From: Streptomyces changanensis
GTDB taxonomy: Bacteria; Actinomycetota; Actinomycetes; Streptomycetales; Streptomycetaceae
Length of the DNA stretch: 64,000 nt
Direction: 5' to 3'
Assembly (NCBI RefSeq): GCF_024600715.1
Contig: NZ_CP102332.1
Span: 1,736,001 to 1,800,000, forward strand
Each line of letters starts with the position of its first letter. Position 1 is the stretch's first letter. The position numbers and the translations under genes were made by a program. Below, piece by piece: positions 8,023 to 16,727 of the stretch. The notes below the pieces were generated by a model. It did not search any database. It saw only the letters and a list, made by a program, of their open reading frames with translations, and was not told the origin of the DNA.

Positions 8023-11000
8023 TCAGCGGGCGGTGAAGACCGCGACCGTGCGGGCCGGGACGGTGAAGGTGCCCGTCGCCGCGTCGTACCGGGACGCCTT
8101 GACGACGGCGTCCGCGCCGCCCGCCTGCACCGGGTGCAGGGCGTGGTCCCGGCCGGCGAGCGCCGTGACCCGCTGGTCCTGCCGCTCCGGCGTGGCGTTG
8201 AAGACCACGACGAGGTCACCGAGACGCATGGTGATCACGCCCGGGGTCTCGTCCTGGCCGGAGAGCGGGAAGGACAGCGCGCTCTGCACCGCGTCGGCCG
8301 TGGACAGGCTGAACGCCTTCTCCGTCGTGCGCAGCCTCAGCAGGTCCCGGTAGGCGGCCGAGGCTCCCTCGATCTGCGCGCAGCCGGCCTTCAGGGACGG
8401 CGAGGCCAGCAGCGGCCGGGCGTACGGCCACTTGTCCTGGTTGTCGGCGGCGGGCGGCAGGCCGCGCCCGAAGCCGTTGCCGGCCCGGCAGTCCCAGTTC
8501 AGGACGTTGAACCAGTCGCCGCTGTCGTAGGAGTTGCGGTCCAGCGACTTGGAGCGCAGCAGGTCCGTGCCGGCCTGGGACAGGGCGGAGCCCTGGGAGA
8601 GCGCGGCGGTCGCCATGGCGAGGACCTGCATCCGCGCCCGGTCGTCGGGGGACGTGCCGGCGGGGAGCTTGAACGCCAGCGCGTCGTACAGGGTCTCGTT
8701 GTCGTGGGCGTCCGCGTAGGCGAGGGCGTCGCCGGGGGCGGCGGCGTAGCCGGCGGGGGCGCCGTTGTAGTCGACCTCGGAGCCCTTGACCTTCCGGCCC
8801 GAGGTATCGGTGAAGGTGTAGCCGGCGAGGTTCCCGGAGAGCCCGACCTTGATGAGGTCCTGGTAGTGCAGGAGGCGGGCCTTCTGCTCGGCCGGGGTGC
8901 CGTTGGCCGCCGACGTGTTGGGGTCGGTGTACAGGCCGGAGGCGAAGCCCTGGACGCCGGGGTCGGCGTCGAACGGACCGCCACCGCGCACGGCGTCGCG
9001 CGCGCGGTCGGAGAAGGTCGCGATGCCGGTGCCGGCCATGTTCTTCTGGGTGGCCTGGACGAAGCGGGCGTCGTCGGCGACCTCGCCGAAGTTCCAGCCC
9101 TCGCCGTACAGGATGATCTTCTTGCCGTCGACGCCGTCCTTCGCGACGGTCAGCCCGTCGAGGGCCTCGCGGACCTCCAGCATGTTCGCCTTCGGGTGGT
9201 GGCCCATCAGGTCGAAGCGGAAGCCGTCGACCTTGTACTGCTTGGCCCACGTGACGATCGAGTCCACGACGAGCTTGCCCATCATGGTGTGCTCGGGCGC
9301 GGTGTTGGCGCAGCACGTGGAGGTGGCGACGGAGCCGTCGGCGAGGAGCCGCTGGTAGTAGCCGGGGACGATCCGGTCGAGGACCGACTTGTCCGATTGG
9401 CCGCTCGCCACGGTGTGGTTGTAGACCACGTCCATGACGGTGCGCAGCCCGGCCCCGTTGAGGCCCTGGACCATCTGCCGGAACTCGACCGTGCGGCGCG
9501 TGCCGTCCGGGTCTGAGGCGTAGGAGCCTTCGGGGACGGTGTAGTGCAGCGGGTCGTAGCCCCAGTTGAACGCGTCCTTGGCGGCCGCCTCGGACACGCA
9601 CGCCTGCTGCGCGTCGGAGTCGGGGGCGTACGCCTTCAGGTCGCAGTCGGGCGTGGCCTGGCCTGACTTCTTCTCGGGGATGGTGCCGATGTCGAAGACG
9701 GGCAGCAGGTGCACGTACGAGGTGCCGCTGCCGGCCAGCTTCTTCAGGTGCTTCATGCCGTCCGACGTGGTGTCGGTGAAGGCGAGGTAGCCGCCCGGAT
9801 GCCGGGAGGTGCGGTCGGTGATGGAGAAGTCGCGGACGTGCAGCTCCTGGATCTGCGCGTCCCGCAGCGGGGTGGCGGTGGGCTTCCTGAGCGTCGTCCA
9901 GCCCTTGGGGGCGAGCTTCGGGTCGGCGAGGTCGGTGACCAGGCTGCGGGCGGAGTCGGCGGTGAGGGCGGTGGCGTAGGGGTCGGTGACCTTGTTGGTG
10001 ACGATCTTGCCGACGGTGGGCGCCCAGACCTTCACCGCGTACCGGTACGGCTTGTCCTTCCAGCTCCTGTTGCCGGTGACCGACCAGACGCCGGTGGCCG
10101 CGTCCCGCTTCATCGGCACGCGCCGGCCGTCGAGTTCGAGGGCGACGCCCTGGGCGGTGGGCGCCCAGAGGGACAGGGTCGGCGTGCCCGTGCGGAACAC
10201 GGGCCCGAGGGCGGCCCGCCGCGCCTTCGTGCCGTACAGGTCGTCCAGGACGCCCGGGATCTGGACGCCGGTGGCGGCGAGGAGGGCGCCGTTGGCCGCG
10301 CGGTGGGTGGCGATCAGCTGGCCCCGCAGGGCCTCGCGCACCCGGTCGCGGTCGCGCGGGTCGAGCGTGAAGGCGGGGTACTCCTTCAGGTGCGGGTGCT
10401 TCGCCTTCTGCGCGTCGGTGAGGGCCGTGGGGTTCAGGCGCAGCCAACGGCCCTCGTCGGAGAGGGCGCCGTCGGCGGCGGTGATCGAGCCGTTCCGGTC
10501 GTACACGAGCTGGGTGCTGGTGCCGGGCGCGGCCTTGACCTTCCAGACGACGGTGTCGGCGTCGATCCACTGGGCCTCGGCCTTGGTGAGGTCGAGGGCC
10601 GGCGCGGCGCCCGTGGTGGGCAGCAGGTAGCCGGTGTCCCCGGTGAGGAGCCAGACCTCCTTGCCGTGGGTGGCGAAGTCCAGCGCCCGGTCGGCGGGGA
10701 TGTCCTTCTCGTCGCCCTTGTGGACGATGTAGCTCAGGGATGTGGCTCCGGCGGCGAGCGGTACCTCGAAGGTGGCGCCGAACGCGTCCTTCCGCACCGG
10801 CTGGAGCGGCTTGGACCAGTCGGTGGGGGTGGCGGCACCGGTCCAGGTGTGCAGGCCCCAGCCGTCGTAGTCACCGTCGGGCCGGTGGTAGTGGATGACG
10901 GCCTTGCCCTGGTCCTGCGGCGGGTAGGCGCCGTCGGGGGCCTTGTCCGCCTGCCCGTCGGACCCCTGTTTGATCCACACCTCGCCGGTGGCGGCGAGGT

Positions 11001-13407
11001 CGAGGGTGCGCTGCGGGCCGTCGGTGGTGCCGTTCTTCTCGACGGTGTACGGGACGGATGTCGCGCCGTCCTCCAGCTTGACCCAGGCGAAGGCGCCGTA
11101 CGCGTCGCGGCCGGTGAAGGCGGCGGTCGTGGACCCCGTCCGCAGCTGCCAGCCGTCGTAGTCGCCGTCGGGCCGCTGGTAGTGGACGACGGCGTGGTCG
11201 CGGTCGACGGCGCTGGGCCTGTCCGGCTTCGGCGCCTGGCCGGCGGTGGTGGTGGCCAGGTCGCTCGCCGTGCGCCCCCTGGTGTCGACGACGACGGCCT
11301 TGTAGCGGACGGGGGTGCCGGCCGGGGCGGTGATGCGGTGGGTGACCGTGTACGGCGCGTGGTCGGCGGAGCCGAGCACCTGCCACGCCCCGTTGCCCTG
11401 CTGGGCGGCGAAGACGACCCGGTTCAGCTGCCCGCCGTCTACGTCGGCGGTGACCCGGACCGTGCCGGAGGCGCCGGCGGCGGGGGCCGTGAGGTCGACG
11501 GTGGGGGTGGTGGCCGGGGCGGCGAGGGGCCGGTCGGCCTTCAGGACGACGGAGGCGAGCGCCGGGACGGTGACGGTGATCTTCCGGTCGGTGCCGCTGG
11601 TCGCCGTGGCGGTGCCGCCGTGGACGGTGCGGAAGGGGGTGCCCGCCGACTCGGTGGTCAGCTCGACGGTCTTGGCGGTGGTCGCGTTGTTCACCGCGAC
11701 GACGTACTCGGTGCGGTGCCGCGCGCCGGTGTCGAAGCGGGAGAAGGCGTAGACGCCCGCGCCCGTGTCGGCGTGGCGCTCGATCTGCACGCCGTCCGCG
11801 AGGGCCGGGTGGGCCTTGCGGAGCTCGGCGAGCGCGGCGATCTGCCGGTACAGCGGGTGCGTCGGGTCGTACGCGTCGGCCGCGTGGGTGCGGTCGGTGC
11901 CGAGCTGGTCGTCGTCGAGGTAGTCGGCGGTCTTCGACGCGAAGAGGGTCTGGCGGGCGTCCTTGTCGCCGCCGGGCCCGGTGTAGCCCTGCTCGTCGCC
12001 GTAGTAGACGACCGGGTTGCCGCGGCCGAGGAACATCAGCTCGTTGGCGAGGCGGTAGCGCCGCAGGAGCTCGGCGTCGTCGGCGCCGGCGTTGTCCTGC
12101 CGGAGGAACGTGCCGAAGCGCCCCATGTCGTGGTTGCCGAGGAAGTTGACCGACTCGTAGGCGTTGGCCTTGTCGGTCGTGTACTTGTGGTCGTCCGCGA
12201 AGAGCGAGCGCAGCTCCGTCGCCGGGGCGCCCTGGGAGGCGTACTGCCGGACGGCCTCCTGGAAGGGGAAGTCCAGCGTCGCGTCGAGCCGGCCCTCGCG
12301 GACGTAGTGCGAGGTGACGGAGGTGTCGGCCGAGTACACCTCGCCGAACATGAAGAAGTCGTCACGGCCGCGCTCGGCGGCGTACGCGTCGAGGGCGGTG
12401 GCCCACTGCGTCCAGAAGCCGGTGTCGACGTGCTTGACCGTGTCGATGCGGAAGCCGTCGATGCCGAAGTCGCGCACCCAGCGCTGGTAGATCCTCTCCA
12501 TGCCCTCGACGACCTCGGGGCGCTCGGTCCACAGGTCGTCCAGGCCGGCGAAGTCGCCGTGGGTGGAGGACTCGCCGACGAAGGTGGAGTCGCCCCGATT
12601 GTGGTACATCGTCGGGTCGTTGAGCCAGGCCGGGACCTTCAGGTCCTTCTTGGCGGCGGGGACGACGGGGGTGCGGGGGAAGGTGCCGGGGCCGGTCCTT
12701 GGGAAGCGGCGCGTACCGTCGGCGTACGCGGTGTCGTCGAAGGGCCGGCCGTCCCGCGCCAGGTACGGGAAGGCGCCCTTGGAGAGGTACCCGTAGGTCT
12801 TCTCCTCGTAGTCCACGACGTCGGCGGTGTGGTTGGTGATGACGTCGAAGAAGACCTTCATGCCCTTGGCGTGGGCGCGGTCGATGAGCGTGCGCAGGTC
12901 GTCGTTGGTACCGAAGTGCGGGTCGACCTGGGTGAAGTCGGTGATCCAGTAGCCGTGGTAACCGGCGGACGCGTTCTCGCCCTCGCCCTGCACGGGCTGG
13001 TTCTCGAAGATCGGGGCGAGCCAGATCGCGGTGGTGCCGAGGCCCTTGACGTAGTCCAGCCGCTCGGTGAGGCCCTTGAGGTCGCCGCCCTGGTAGAAGC
13101 CCTTGTCGGTCGGGTCGAAGCCGTGGGAGAGCCGCGAGCCGGTCAGCCCGCCGCGGTCGTTGCGCCGGTCGCCGTTGGCGAAGCGGTCGGGCAGGACGAA
13201 GTAGAACTGCTCGCGCGTCAGGTCGTGCCGGGCCGGCTCGGCGGCCAGCCGCCGGTCGGAGGGCGGCGCGGGCGGCTTGGGCGCGGCGTTCGCCGGTACG
13301 GCGGCCGGGACGGCGAGCGCGGTGAGCGTCGCCGCCACGAGGGCGGCCACCGTTCCGCGCGTCGGGCGTCGCCGCCGGTGGCGCGCCGGGGGGCGGGGGC
13401 GTATCAA
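8023..13407 (-). CDS. Secreted two-headed alpha-amylase/pullulanase
   Basis: 1794 aa, extracellular. Residues 1-42 are a signal peptide ending ANA. Residues about 62-610 form a GH13 alpha-amylase module: YHGYW, ITNHT, DGFRIDTVKH with nucleophile Asp322, FGEV with acid/base Glu356, and GNHD with Asp427. Near residues 735 and 838 are two CBM41-type starch-binding repeats, each containing RPDGDYDGW. Residues about 950-1794 form a pullulanase (alpha-1,6-glucosidase) module with an N-terminal beta domain, VYNHT, DGFRFDLMGHH (Asp1399), YGEGWNFG (Glu1436) and AHDN (Asp1569). It should cut both alpha-1,4 and alpha-1,6 bonds of starch or branched dextrin outside the cell. The start is TTG at 13407, with GAGGAGAA six bases upstream. 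It lies 76 bp after the alpha-amylase gene, separated by a hairpin. Confidence 0.93.
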   Translation of the reverse strand: MIRPRPPARHRRRRPTRGTVAALVAATLTALAVPAAVPANAAPKPPAPPSDRRLAAEPARHDLTREQFYFVLPDRFANGDRRNDRGGLTGSRLSHGFDPTDKGFYQGGDLKGLTERLDYVKGLGTTAIWLAPIFENQPVQGEGENASAGYHGYWITDFTQVDPHFGTNDDLRTLIDRAHAKGMKVFFDVITNHTADVVDYEEKTYGYLSKGAFPYLARDGRPFDDTAYADGTRRFPRTGPGTFPRTPVVPAAKKDLKVPAWLNDPTMYHNRGDSTFVGESSTHGDFAGLDDLWTERPEVVEGMERIYQRWVRDFGIDGFRIDTVKHVDTGFWTQWATALDAYAAERGRDDFFMFGEVYSADTSVTSHYVREGRLDATLDFPFQEAVRQYASQGAPATELRSLFADDHKYTTDKANAYESVNFLGNHDMGRFGTFLRQDNAGADDAELLRRYRLANELMFLGRGNPVVYYGDEQGYTGPGGDKDARQTLFASKTADYLDDDQLGTDRTHAADAYDPTHPLYRQIAALAELRKAHPALADGVQIERHADTGAGVYAFSRFDTGARHRTEYVVAVNNATTAKTVELTTESAGTPFRTVHGGTATATSGTDRKITVTVPALASVVLKADRPLAAPATTPTVDLTAPAAGASGTVRVTADVDGGQLNRVVFAAQQGNGAWQVLGSADHAPYTVTHRITAPAGTPVRYKAVVVDTRGRTASDLATTTAGQAPKPDRPSAVDRDHAVVHYQRPDGDYDGWQLRTGSTTAAFTGRDAYGAFAWVKLEDGATSVPYTVEKNGTTDGPQRTLDLAATGEVWIKQGSDGQADKAPDGAYPPQDQGKAVIHYHRPDGDYDGWGLHTWTGAATPTDWSKPLQPVRKDAFGATFEVPLAAGATSLSYIVHKGDEKDIPADRALDFATHGKEVWLLTGDTGYLLPTTGAAPALDLTKAEAQWIDADTVVWKVKAAPGTSTQLVYDRNGSITAADGALSDEGRWLRLNPTALTDAQKAKHPHLKEYPAFTLDPRDRDRVREALRGQLIATHRAANGALLAATGVQIPGVLDDLYGTKARRAALGPVFRTGTPTLSLWAPTAQGVALELDGRRVPMKRDAATGVWSVTGNRSWKDKPYRYAVKVWAPTVGKIVTNKVTDPYATALTADSARSLVTDLADPKLAPKGWTTLRKPTATPLRDAQIQELHVRDFSITDRTSRHPGGYLAFTDTTSDGMKHLKKLAGSGTSYVHLLPVFDIGTIPEKKSGQATPDCDLKAYAPDSDAQQACVSEAAAKDAFNWGYDPLHYTVPEGSYASDPDGTRRTVEFRQMVQGLNGAGLRTVMDVVYNHTVASGQSDKSVLDRIVPGYYQRLLADGSVATSTCCANTAPEHTMMGKLVVDSIVTWAKQYKVDGFRFDLMGHHPKANMLEVREALDGLTVAKDGVDGKKIILYGEGWNFGEVADDARFVQATQKNMAGTGIATFSDRARDAVRGGGPFDADPGVQGFASGLYTDPNTSAANGTPAEQKARLLHYQDLIKVGLSGNLAGYTFTDTSGRKVKGSEVDYNGAPAGYAAAPGDALAYADAHDNETLYDALAFKLPAGTSPDDRARMQVLAMATAALSQGSALSQAGTDLLRSKSLDRNSYDSGDWFNVLNWDCRAGNGFGRGLPPAADNQDKWPYARPLLASPSLKAGCAQIEGASAAYRDLLRLRTTEKAFSLSTADAVQSALSFPLSGQDETPGVITMRLGDLVVVFNATPERQDQRVTALAGRDHALHPVQAGGADAVVKASRYDAATGTFTVPARTVAVFTAR

Positions 13408-13443
13408 GGCGGGTTCTCCTCGGTGAGGTGTGCGGAGAAGAGG

Positions 13444-13468
13444 CCCCGCACCCGGAGCGGGTGCGGGG
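13444..13468 (-). terminator. Hairpin between the amylase and amylase-pullulanase genes
   Basis: CCCCGCACCC (13444-13453) pairs with GGGTGCGGGG (13459-13468) around a 5-base loop. Only 76 bp separate the two genes, so it either terminates the amylase message or attenuates read-through into the pullulanase gene. Confidence 0.7.
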
Positions 13469-13483
13469 CGGGGGTGGTGCGGG

Positions 13484-15187
13484 TCAGTTCCGCCAGGTGT
13501 CGGAGAGGGTCACGGTCCCGCTGGACGGGACGGTCGCGACGCGGTTGGCGCCGCTCTCCCAGGTGACGTTCCCGGCGGCGTCCTTGCGGACGTACTTGTA
13601 CGAGAAGGCGGTGCCGGGCGGCAGGCTCACGGTGCGCTTCCACACCGGGTAGGCGGCCGGGTCGAGCTTGGGGGCGCCGGCGGGGTTCCAGTTCCCGAGG
13701 GCGGGGTGGTCGCCGGTGACGTGGATGTTCTCGCCCATCGCCGTGGTGGCGTTCACCTGGAACGCGGCGCCGGTGGTGACCGGGTCCGGGTCGGTGGTGG
13801 GGTCGCCGCCGCAGACCCGGGCGCCGGCGTGCAGGGCGAGGGCGGTGTTCGCGCCGAGCGTGGCGGTGAACCGGCCGGAGCCGTCGACGGTGACCGGCGC
13901 GTTCCGCTGGACGTCGCAGTACGTGCCGGCGGGCAGCGACGTCTGGAAGGTGCGGGTGAGTGGGCCGGCCTCCTGGTTGATCGCGACGTACGCCTTGGTG
14001 CCGCGGCCGAACGCGATGGCGTCGTTGCCGTTGTCCCACCAGTTCGTGACGCCCTGACCGCGGGCCACGTTCCGGAAGGCGACCATCGACTTGATCTCGC
14101 GCCAGTCGTGCTGGCACTTCCAGCCGCCGCTGTAGCAGGCGTCGACCTGGCCGCCGCCCGGGGCGCCGGCGTCCTTGTTCGACCACTCGTAGCCGGAGTG
14201 GACGTCCGGGGAGCCGTAGGGCCAGGCGAGCATGAAGACGCTCGCGAGGGTGTAGCTCGCGCCGGACTTGTAGGTGAGCGTCTCGCCGTTGCGCTCGGTG
14301 TCGTGGTTGTCGACGAAGACGCCGGACTGGCCGGAGGGCATGTACCCCCAGCTCTCCCCGAAGGTCTTCAGGTGGGCGAGCTGCTCGCCGGTGAAGACGC
14401 GCTTGAGGTCCCGGGCGTAGCGGAACTCCTGGACGTCGCCGGTGCCGAGGTACTCGCTCGGCGAGACGGCCTCGCCGGCGCCGAAGATGGCCTCCTGCTT
14501 CCAGTAGGCGTTCGGGTCGGTCAGCCGCGACTTGATGTCCGCCAGGTCCGCGGCGGGCATGTGCTTCGCCGCGTCGATGCGGAAGCCGTCGACGCCGAGC
14601 GACAGGAGGTCGTTGAGGTACGCGGCGATCCGGCCCCGGACGTACTCCTCGCCGGTGTCGAGGTCGGCGAGACCGACCAGTTCGCACTGCTGGACGTTGA
14701 AGCGGTCCTGGTAGTTGGTGATCTCCGCCGTGCAGTTGTCGAAGTCCGGGGCGGAGTAGACGCCCGGGTAGCCGTACTTGGTGTACGAGGACCCTCCGGT
14801 GCCCGTGCCGCTGCCGGCCGACATGTGGTTGATCACGGAGTCGGCGACGACCTTGACGCCCGCGGCGTGGCAGGTGTCGACCATGTTCCTGAACGCGGCG
14901 CGGTCCCCGAGGGGGCCCGCTATCCGGTAGCTGACGGGCTGGTAGGCGGTCCACCACGCGGAGCCCTGGATGCGCTCCTGCGGGGGCGAGACCTGTACGT
15001 AGCCGTACCCGGCGGGGCCGAGCGTGTCCGTGCAGGCCTTGGCGACCGACGCGAACTTCCACTCGAACATCACCGCGGTGACGTCCTTGTCTCCGGGTGC
15101 GGCGGCCTGGGCCTGGCTCGGCGCCGTGACGCCGGCTGCGGCTCCCGCCACGAGGGCGAGGGCGGCGGCCACGGTTCTTCTGGCCAT
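13484..15187 (-). CDS. Secreted alpha-amylase with CBM20
   Basis: 567 aa, extracellular endo-acting starch hydrolase. The signal peptide is residues 1-29 (ending AQA). The catalytic GH13 module (about 30-375) is the animal-like type known from Streptomyces amylases ([21 protein letters not shown]). It shows [10 protein letters not shown] with Asp205, Glu239 (GAGEAV) and DNHDTERN with Asp296. An all-beta C-domain follows, then a starch-binding CBM20 at residues about 465-567 ([21 protein letters not shown]). ATG 15187 has AGGAGG close upstream. A consensus promoter and CTTGCTGCAAG operator precede it. It is transcribed towards the amylase-pullulanase gene and away from the mal operon end. Induction by maltodextrin and glucose repression are known for homologues. 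Confidence 0.95.
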   Translation of the reverse strand: MARRTVAAALALVAGAAAGVTAPSQAQAAAPGDKDVTAVMFEWKFASVAKACTDTLGPAGYGYVQVSPPQERIQGSAWWTAYQPVSYRIAGPLGDRAAFRNMVDTCHAAGVKVVADSVINHMSAGSGTGTGGSSYTKYGYPGVYSAPDFDNCTAEITNYQDRFNVQQCELVGLADLDTGEEYVRGRIAAYLNDLLSLGVDGFRIDAAKHMPAADLADIKSRLTDPNAYWKQEAIFGAGEAVSPSEYLGTGDVQEFRYARDLKRVFTGEQLAHLKTFGESWGYMPSGQSGVFVDNHDTERNGETLTYKSGASYTLASVFMLAWPYGSPDVHSGYEWSNKDAGAPGGGQVDACYSGGWKCQHDWREIKSMVAFRNVARGQGVTNWWDNGNDAIAFGRGTKAYVAINQEAGPLTRTFQTSLPAGTYCDVQRNAPVTVDGSGRFTATLGANTALALHAGARVCGGDPTTDPDPVTTGAAFQVNATTAMGENIHVTGDHPALGNWNPAGAPKLDPAAYPVWKRTVSLPPGTAFSYKYVRKDAAGNVTWESGANRVATVPSSGTVTLSDTWRN

Positions 15188-15273
15188 GTCTCCTCCTGGG
15201 GAAGGGAGGTGCGGATGCTGTGGGGGCAGCCTCGTACGGCAACGCGCCATGCCCGCAAGGCCGGTTGAATCTT

Positions 15274-15284
15274 CTTGCTGCAAG
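15274..15284 (-). promoter_or_regulatory. MalR-type operator in the amylase leader
   Basis: CTTGCTGCAAG is a perfect 11-bp palindrome about 20-30 bp downstream of the predicted amylase transcription start, a position where a LacI-type repressor would block elongation. CTTGCAG-type repeats are established control elements of Streptomyces amylase genes. Confidence 0.6.
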
Positions 15285-15309
15285 ACGGCAGCAACGGTTT
15301 TCGGACGTG

Positions 15310-15338
15310 ACCGTACGAGCCCCCCGGCACCAGGTCAA
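15310..15338 (-). promoter_or_regulatory. Amylase promoter (-35 TTGACC, -10 TACGGT)
   Basis: On the minus strand TTGACC (15338-15333) is followed after exactly 17 bp by TACGGT (15315-15310), a good match to vegetative (HrdB-type) promoters. The predicted start is near 15303, leaving an untranslated leader of about 115 bases that carries the CTTGCTGCAAG palindrome. Confidence 0.6.
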
Positions 15339-15399
15339 CCCCTGGGACACACTCCGCTCACTTCGGGATCACAGCACGGAAACCTCCTGCGTTCCCCGG

Positions 15400-15427
15400 C
15401 TGCAAACCCTTTCGCAAGGTATTGCAG
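15400..15427 (-). promoter_or_regulatory. Upstream cluster of TTGCAG/TTGCGAAA half-sites
   Basis: CTGCAAA (15400), TTTCGCAAGG (15410-15419) and ATTGCAG (15421-15427) lie together 60-95 bp upstream of the amylase -35 box. They resemble the half-sites at malE and at glucosidase 2, and could be an auxiliary operator that allows looping with 15274-15284. The rest of the 475-bp gap (15188-15662) holds the lacI terminator and no gene. Confidence 0.4.
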
Positions 15428-15522
15428 TGGTGTTACGTTCAACGACGACTCCGGTCCGGCCGGCCGGGGGGCGGCCGATCCGGTCGGCCCCACGCGCCCG
15501 GCCGGCCGGGCCGGTCGGACCG

Positions 15523-15582
15523 GGAGGCCCGGGGCTCGAAGAAGACCCCGCCGCCCAGCACAGGGCGAAGCCCCGGGCCTCC
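15523..15582 (-). terminator. Hairpin at the end of the mal operon (after lacI-type gene)
   Basis: GGAGGCCCGGGGCT (15523-15536) and AGCCCCGGGCCTCC (15569-15582) form a 14-bp perfect stem with a 32-base loop, 80 bp past the regulator's stop codon. It would insulate the amylase promoter from mal-operon transcription. Confidence 0.55.
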
Positions 15583-15662
15583 TCGGACACCCACGTCCCG
15601 AGGCACCCGGGGCTGTCGCCGTCCGCCCCCTCCGCGCGGTGGCGGGGACGGCCTCCCGCGGG

Positions 15663-16727
15663 TCAGCAACGCGGCGGTGGGGACGACGTGGAGCCGCGGA
15701 CGACCAGCTCCGGTTGGAAGACGAACTCCGTTCGCTGCACCGGGTTCCCCTCGATCTCCTCCAGCAGCGCGTCGACCGCGGCCGTCGCCATCGCCCGGAC
15801 CGGCTGCCGGACCGTCGTCAACGGCGGGTCCGTGAACGCGATGAGCGGCGAGTCGTCGAAGCCGACCACCGACACGTCCGACGGCACGTCCAGCCCCCGG
15901 GCGCGTACGGCGCGGATCGCGCCCAGGGCCATCAGGTCGCTGCCGCACACGATGCCCGTGCACCCCTGGTCCAGCAGCACGTCGGCCGCCGCGTGCCCGC
16001 CCTCGACGCCGAACAGCGTCGGCCGGACGAACGTCCGGGCCCGCTCGGGCTCCACGCCCAGCATCCGGTGCAGCGCGGAGACGAACCCCTCGGCCTTGCG
16101 GCGGGCCGGGACGTAGCGGGTGGGGCCGATGGCGAGGCCGATGCGCTCGTGGCCCAGCTCCACCAGGTGACGGACGGCCATGCGCGCCGCCGCCCGGTCG
16201 TCGGGCGAGACGAAGTGGGCGTCGACGCGTTCGTTGTAGCCGTTGATGAGGACGAACGGCACGCCGCGGGCCGCCAGCCGCTCGTAGCGGGAGGGATCGG
16301 CGCTGGTGTCGGCGTGCAGACCGGACAGGAACACGATGCCGGTGACGCCGCGCTCCTCCAACTGCTCGACCAGCTCGTCCTCGGTCGCGCCCCCGGGCAG
16401 TTGTGTGCACAGCACCGGCGTGTACCCGTACCCGGCGAGGACCTGCTCGATGACCTGGGCGAACGCCGGGAAGATCGGGTTGGTCAGCTCGGGGACGAGC
16501 AGGCCGACGAGGCCCGCGCTGCGCTGCCTGAGCCGCACGGGCCGCTCGTAGCCGAGGACGTCGAGCGCGGCGAGCACCCGGTGGCGGGTCGGCGCGGCCA
16601 CGCCCGCCTTGCCGTTGAGGACGCGGCTGACGGTCGCCTCGCTCACCCCGGCCTGCGCCGCGATGTCCGCGAGCCGCGGGGCGCCGGCGGTCAGTTCGCC
16701 GGCGCCCCGCGACAGCGGGAGGGTCAC
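15663..16727 (-). CDS. LacI-family regulator, second MalR-like copy
   Basis: 354 aa. The DNA-binding domain is at residues about 17-70 (RLADIAAQAGVSEATVSRVL) and the periplasmic-binding-protein-like sugar domain follows, ending in the family motif VSVVGFDDSPLIAFTDPPLTT. The helix-turn-helix and hinge are almost identical to those of MalR at 24012, so both should recognise the same operators. The effector domain differs more (for example NGYNERVDAH against NGFSPQIQAP). GTG 16727 overlaps the stop of glucosidase 1 by 4 bp (GTGA), so the two are translationally coupled at the end of the mal operon. It may be an autogenous second regulator or a copy with another effector. Confidence 0.88.
   Translation of the reverse strand: MTLPLSRGAGELTAGAPRLADIAAQAGVSEATVSRVLNGKAGVAAPTRHRVLAALDVLGYERPVRLRQRSAGLVGLLVPELTNPIFPAFAQVIEQVLAGYGYTPVLCTQLPGGATEDELVEQLEERGVTGIVFLSGLHADTSADPSRYERLAARGVPFVLINGYNERVDAHFVSPDDRAAARMAVRHLVELGHERIGLAIGPTRYVPARRKAEGFVSALHRMLGVEPERARTFVRPTLFGVEGGHAAADVLLDQGCTGIVCGSDLMALGAIRAVRARGLDVPSDVSVVGFDDSPLIAFTDPPLTTVRQPVRAMATAAVDALLEEIEGNPVQRTEFVFQPELVVRGSTSSPPPRC

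Noticed and set aside
9709..13566. 1285-aa open frame antisense to the amylase-pullulanase gene
   Set aside because: A typical high-GC shadow frame (Gly/Arg/Val-rich, no domain); the opposite strand encodes two full GH13 modules.
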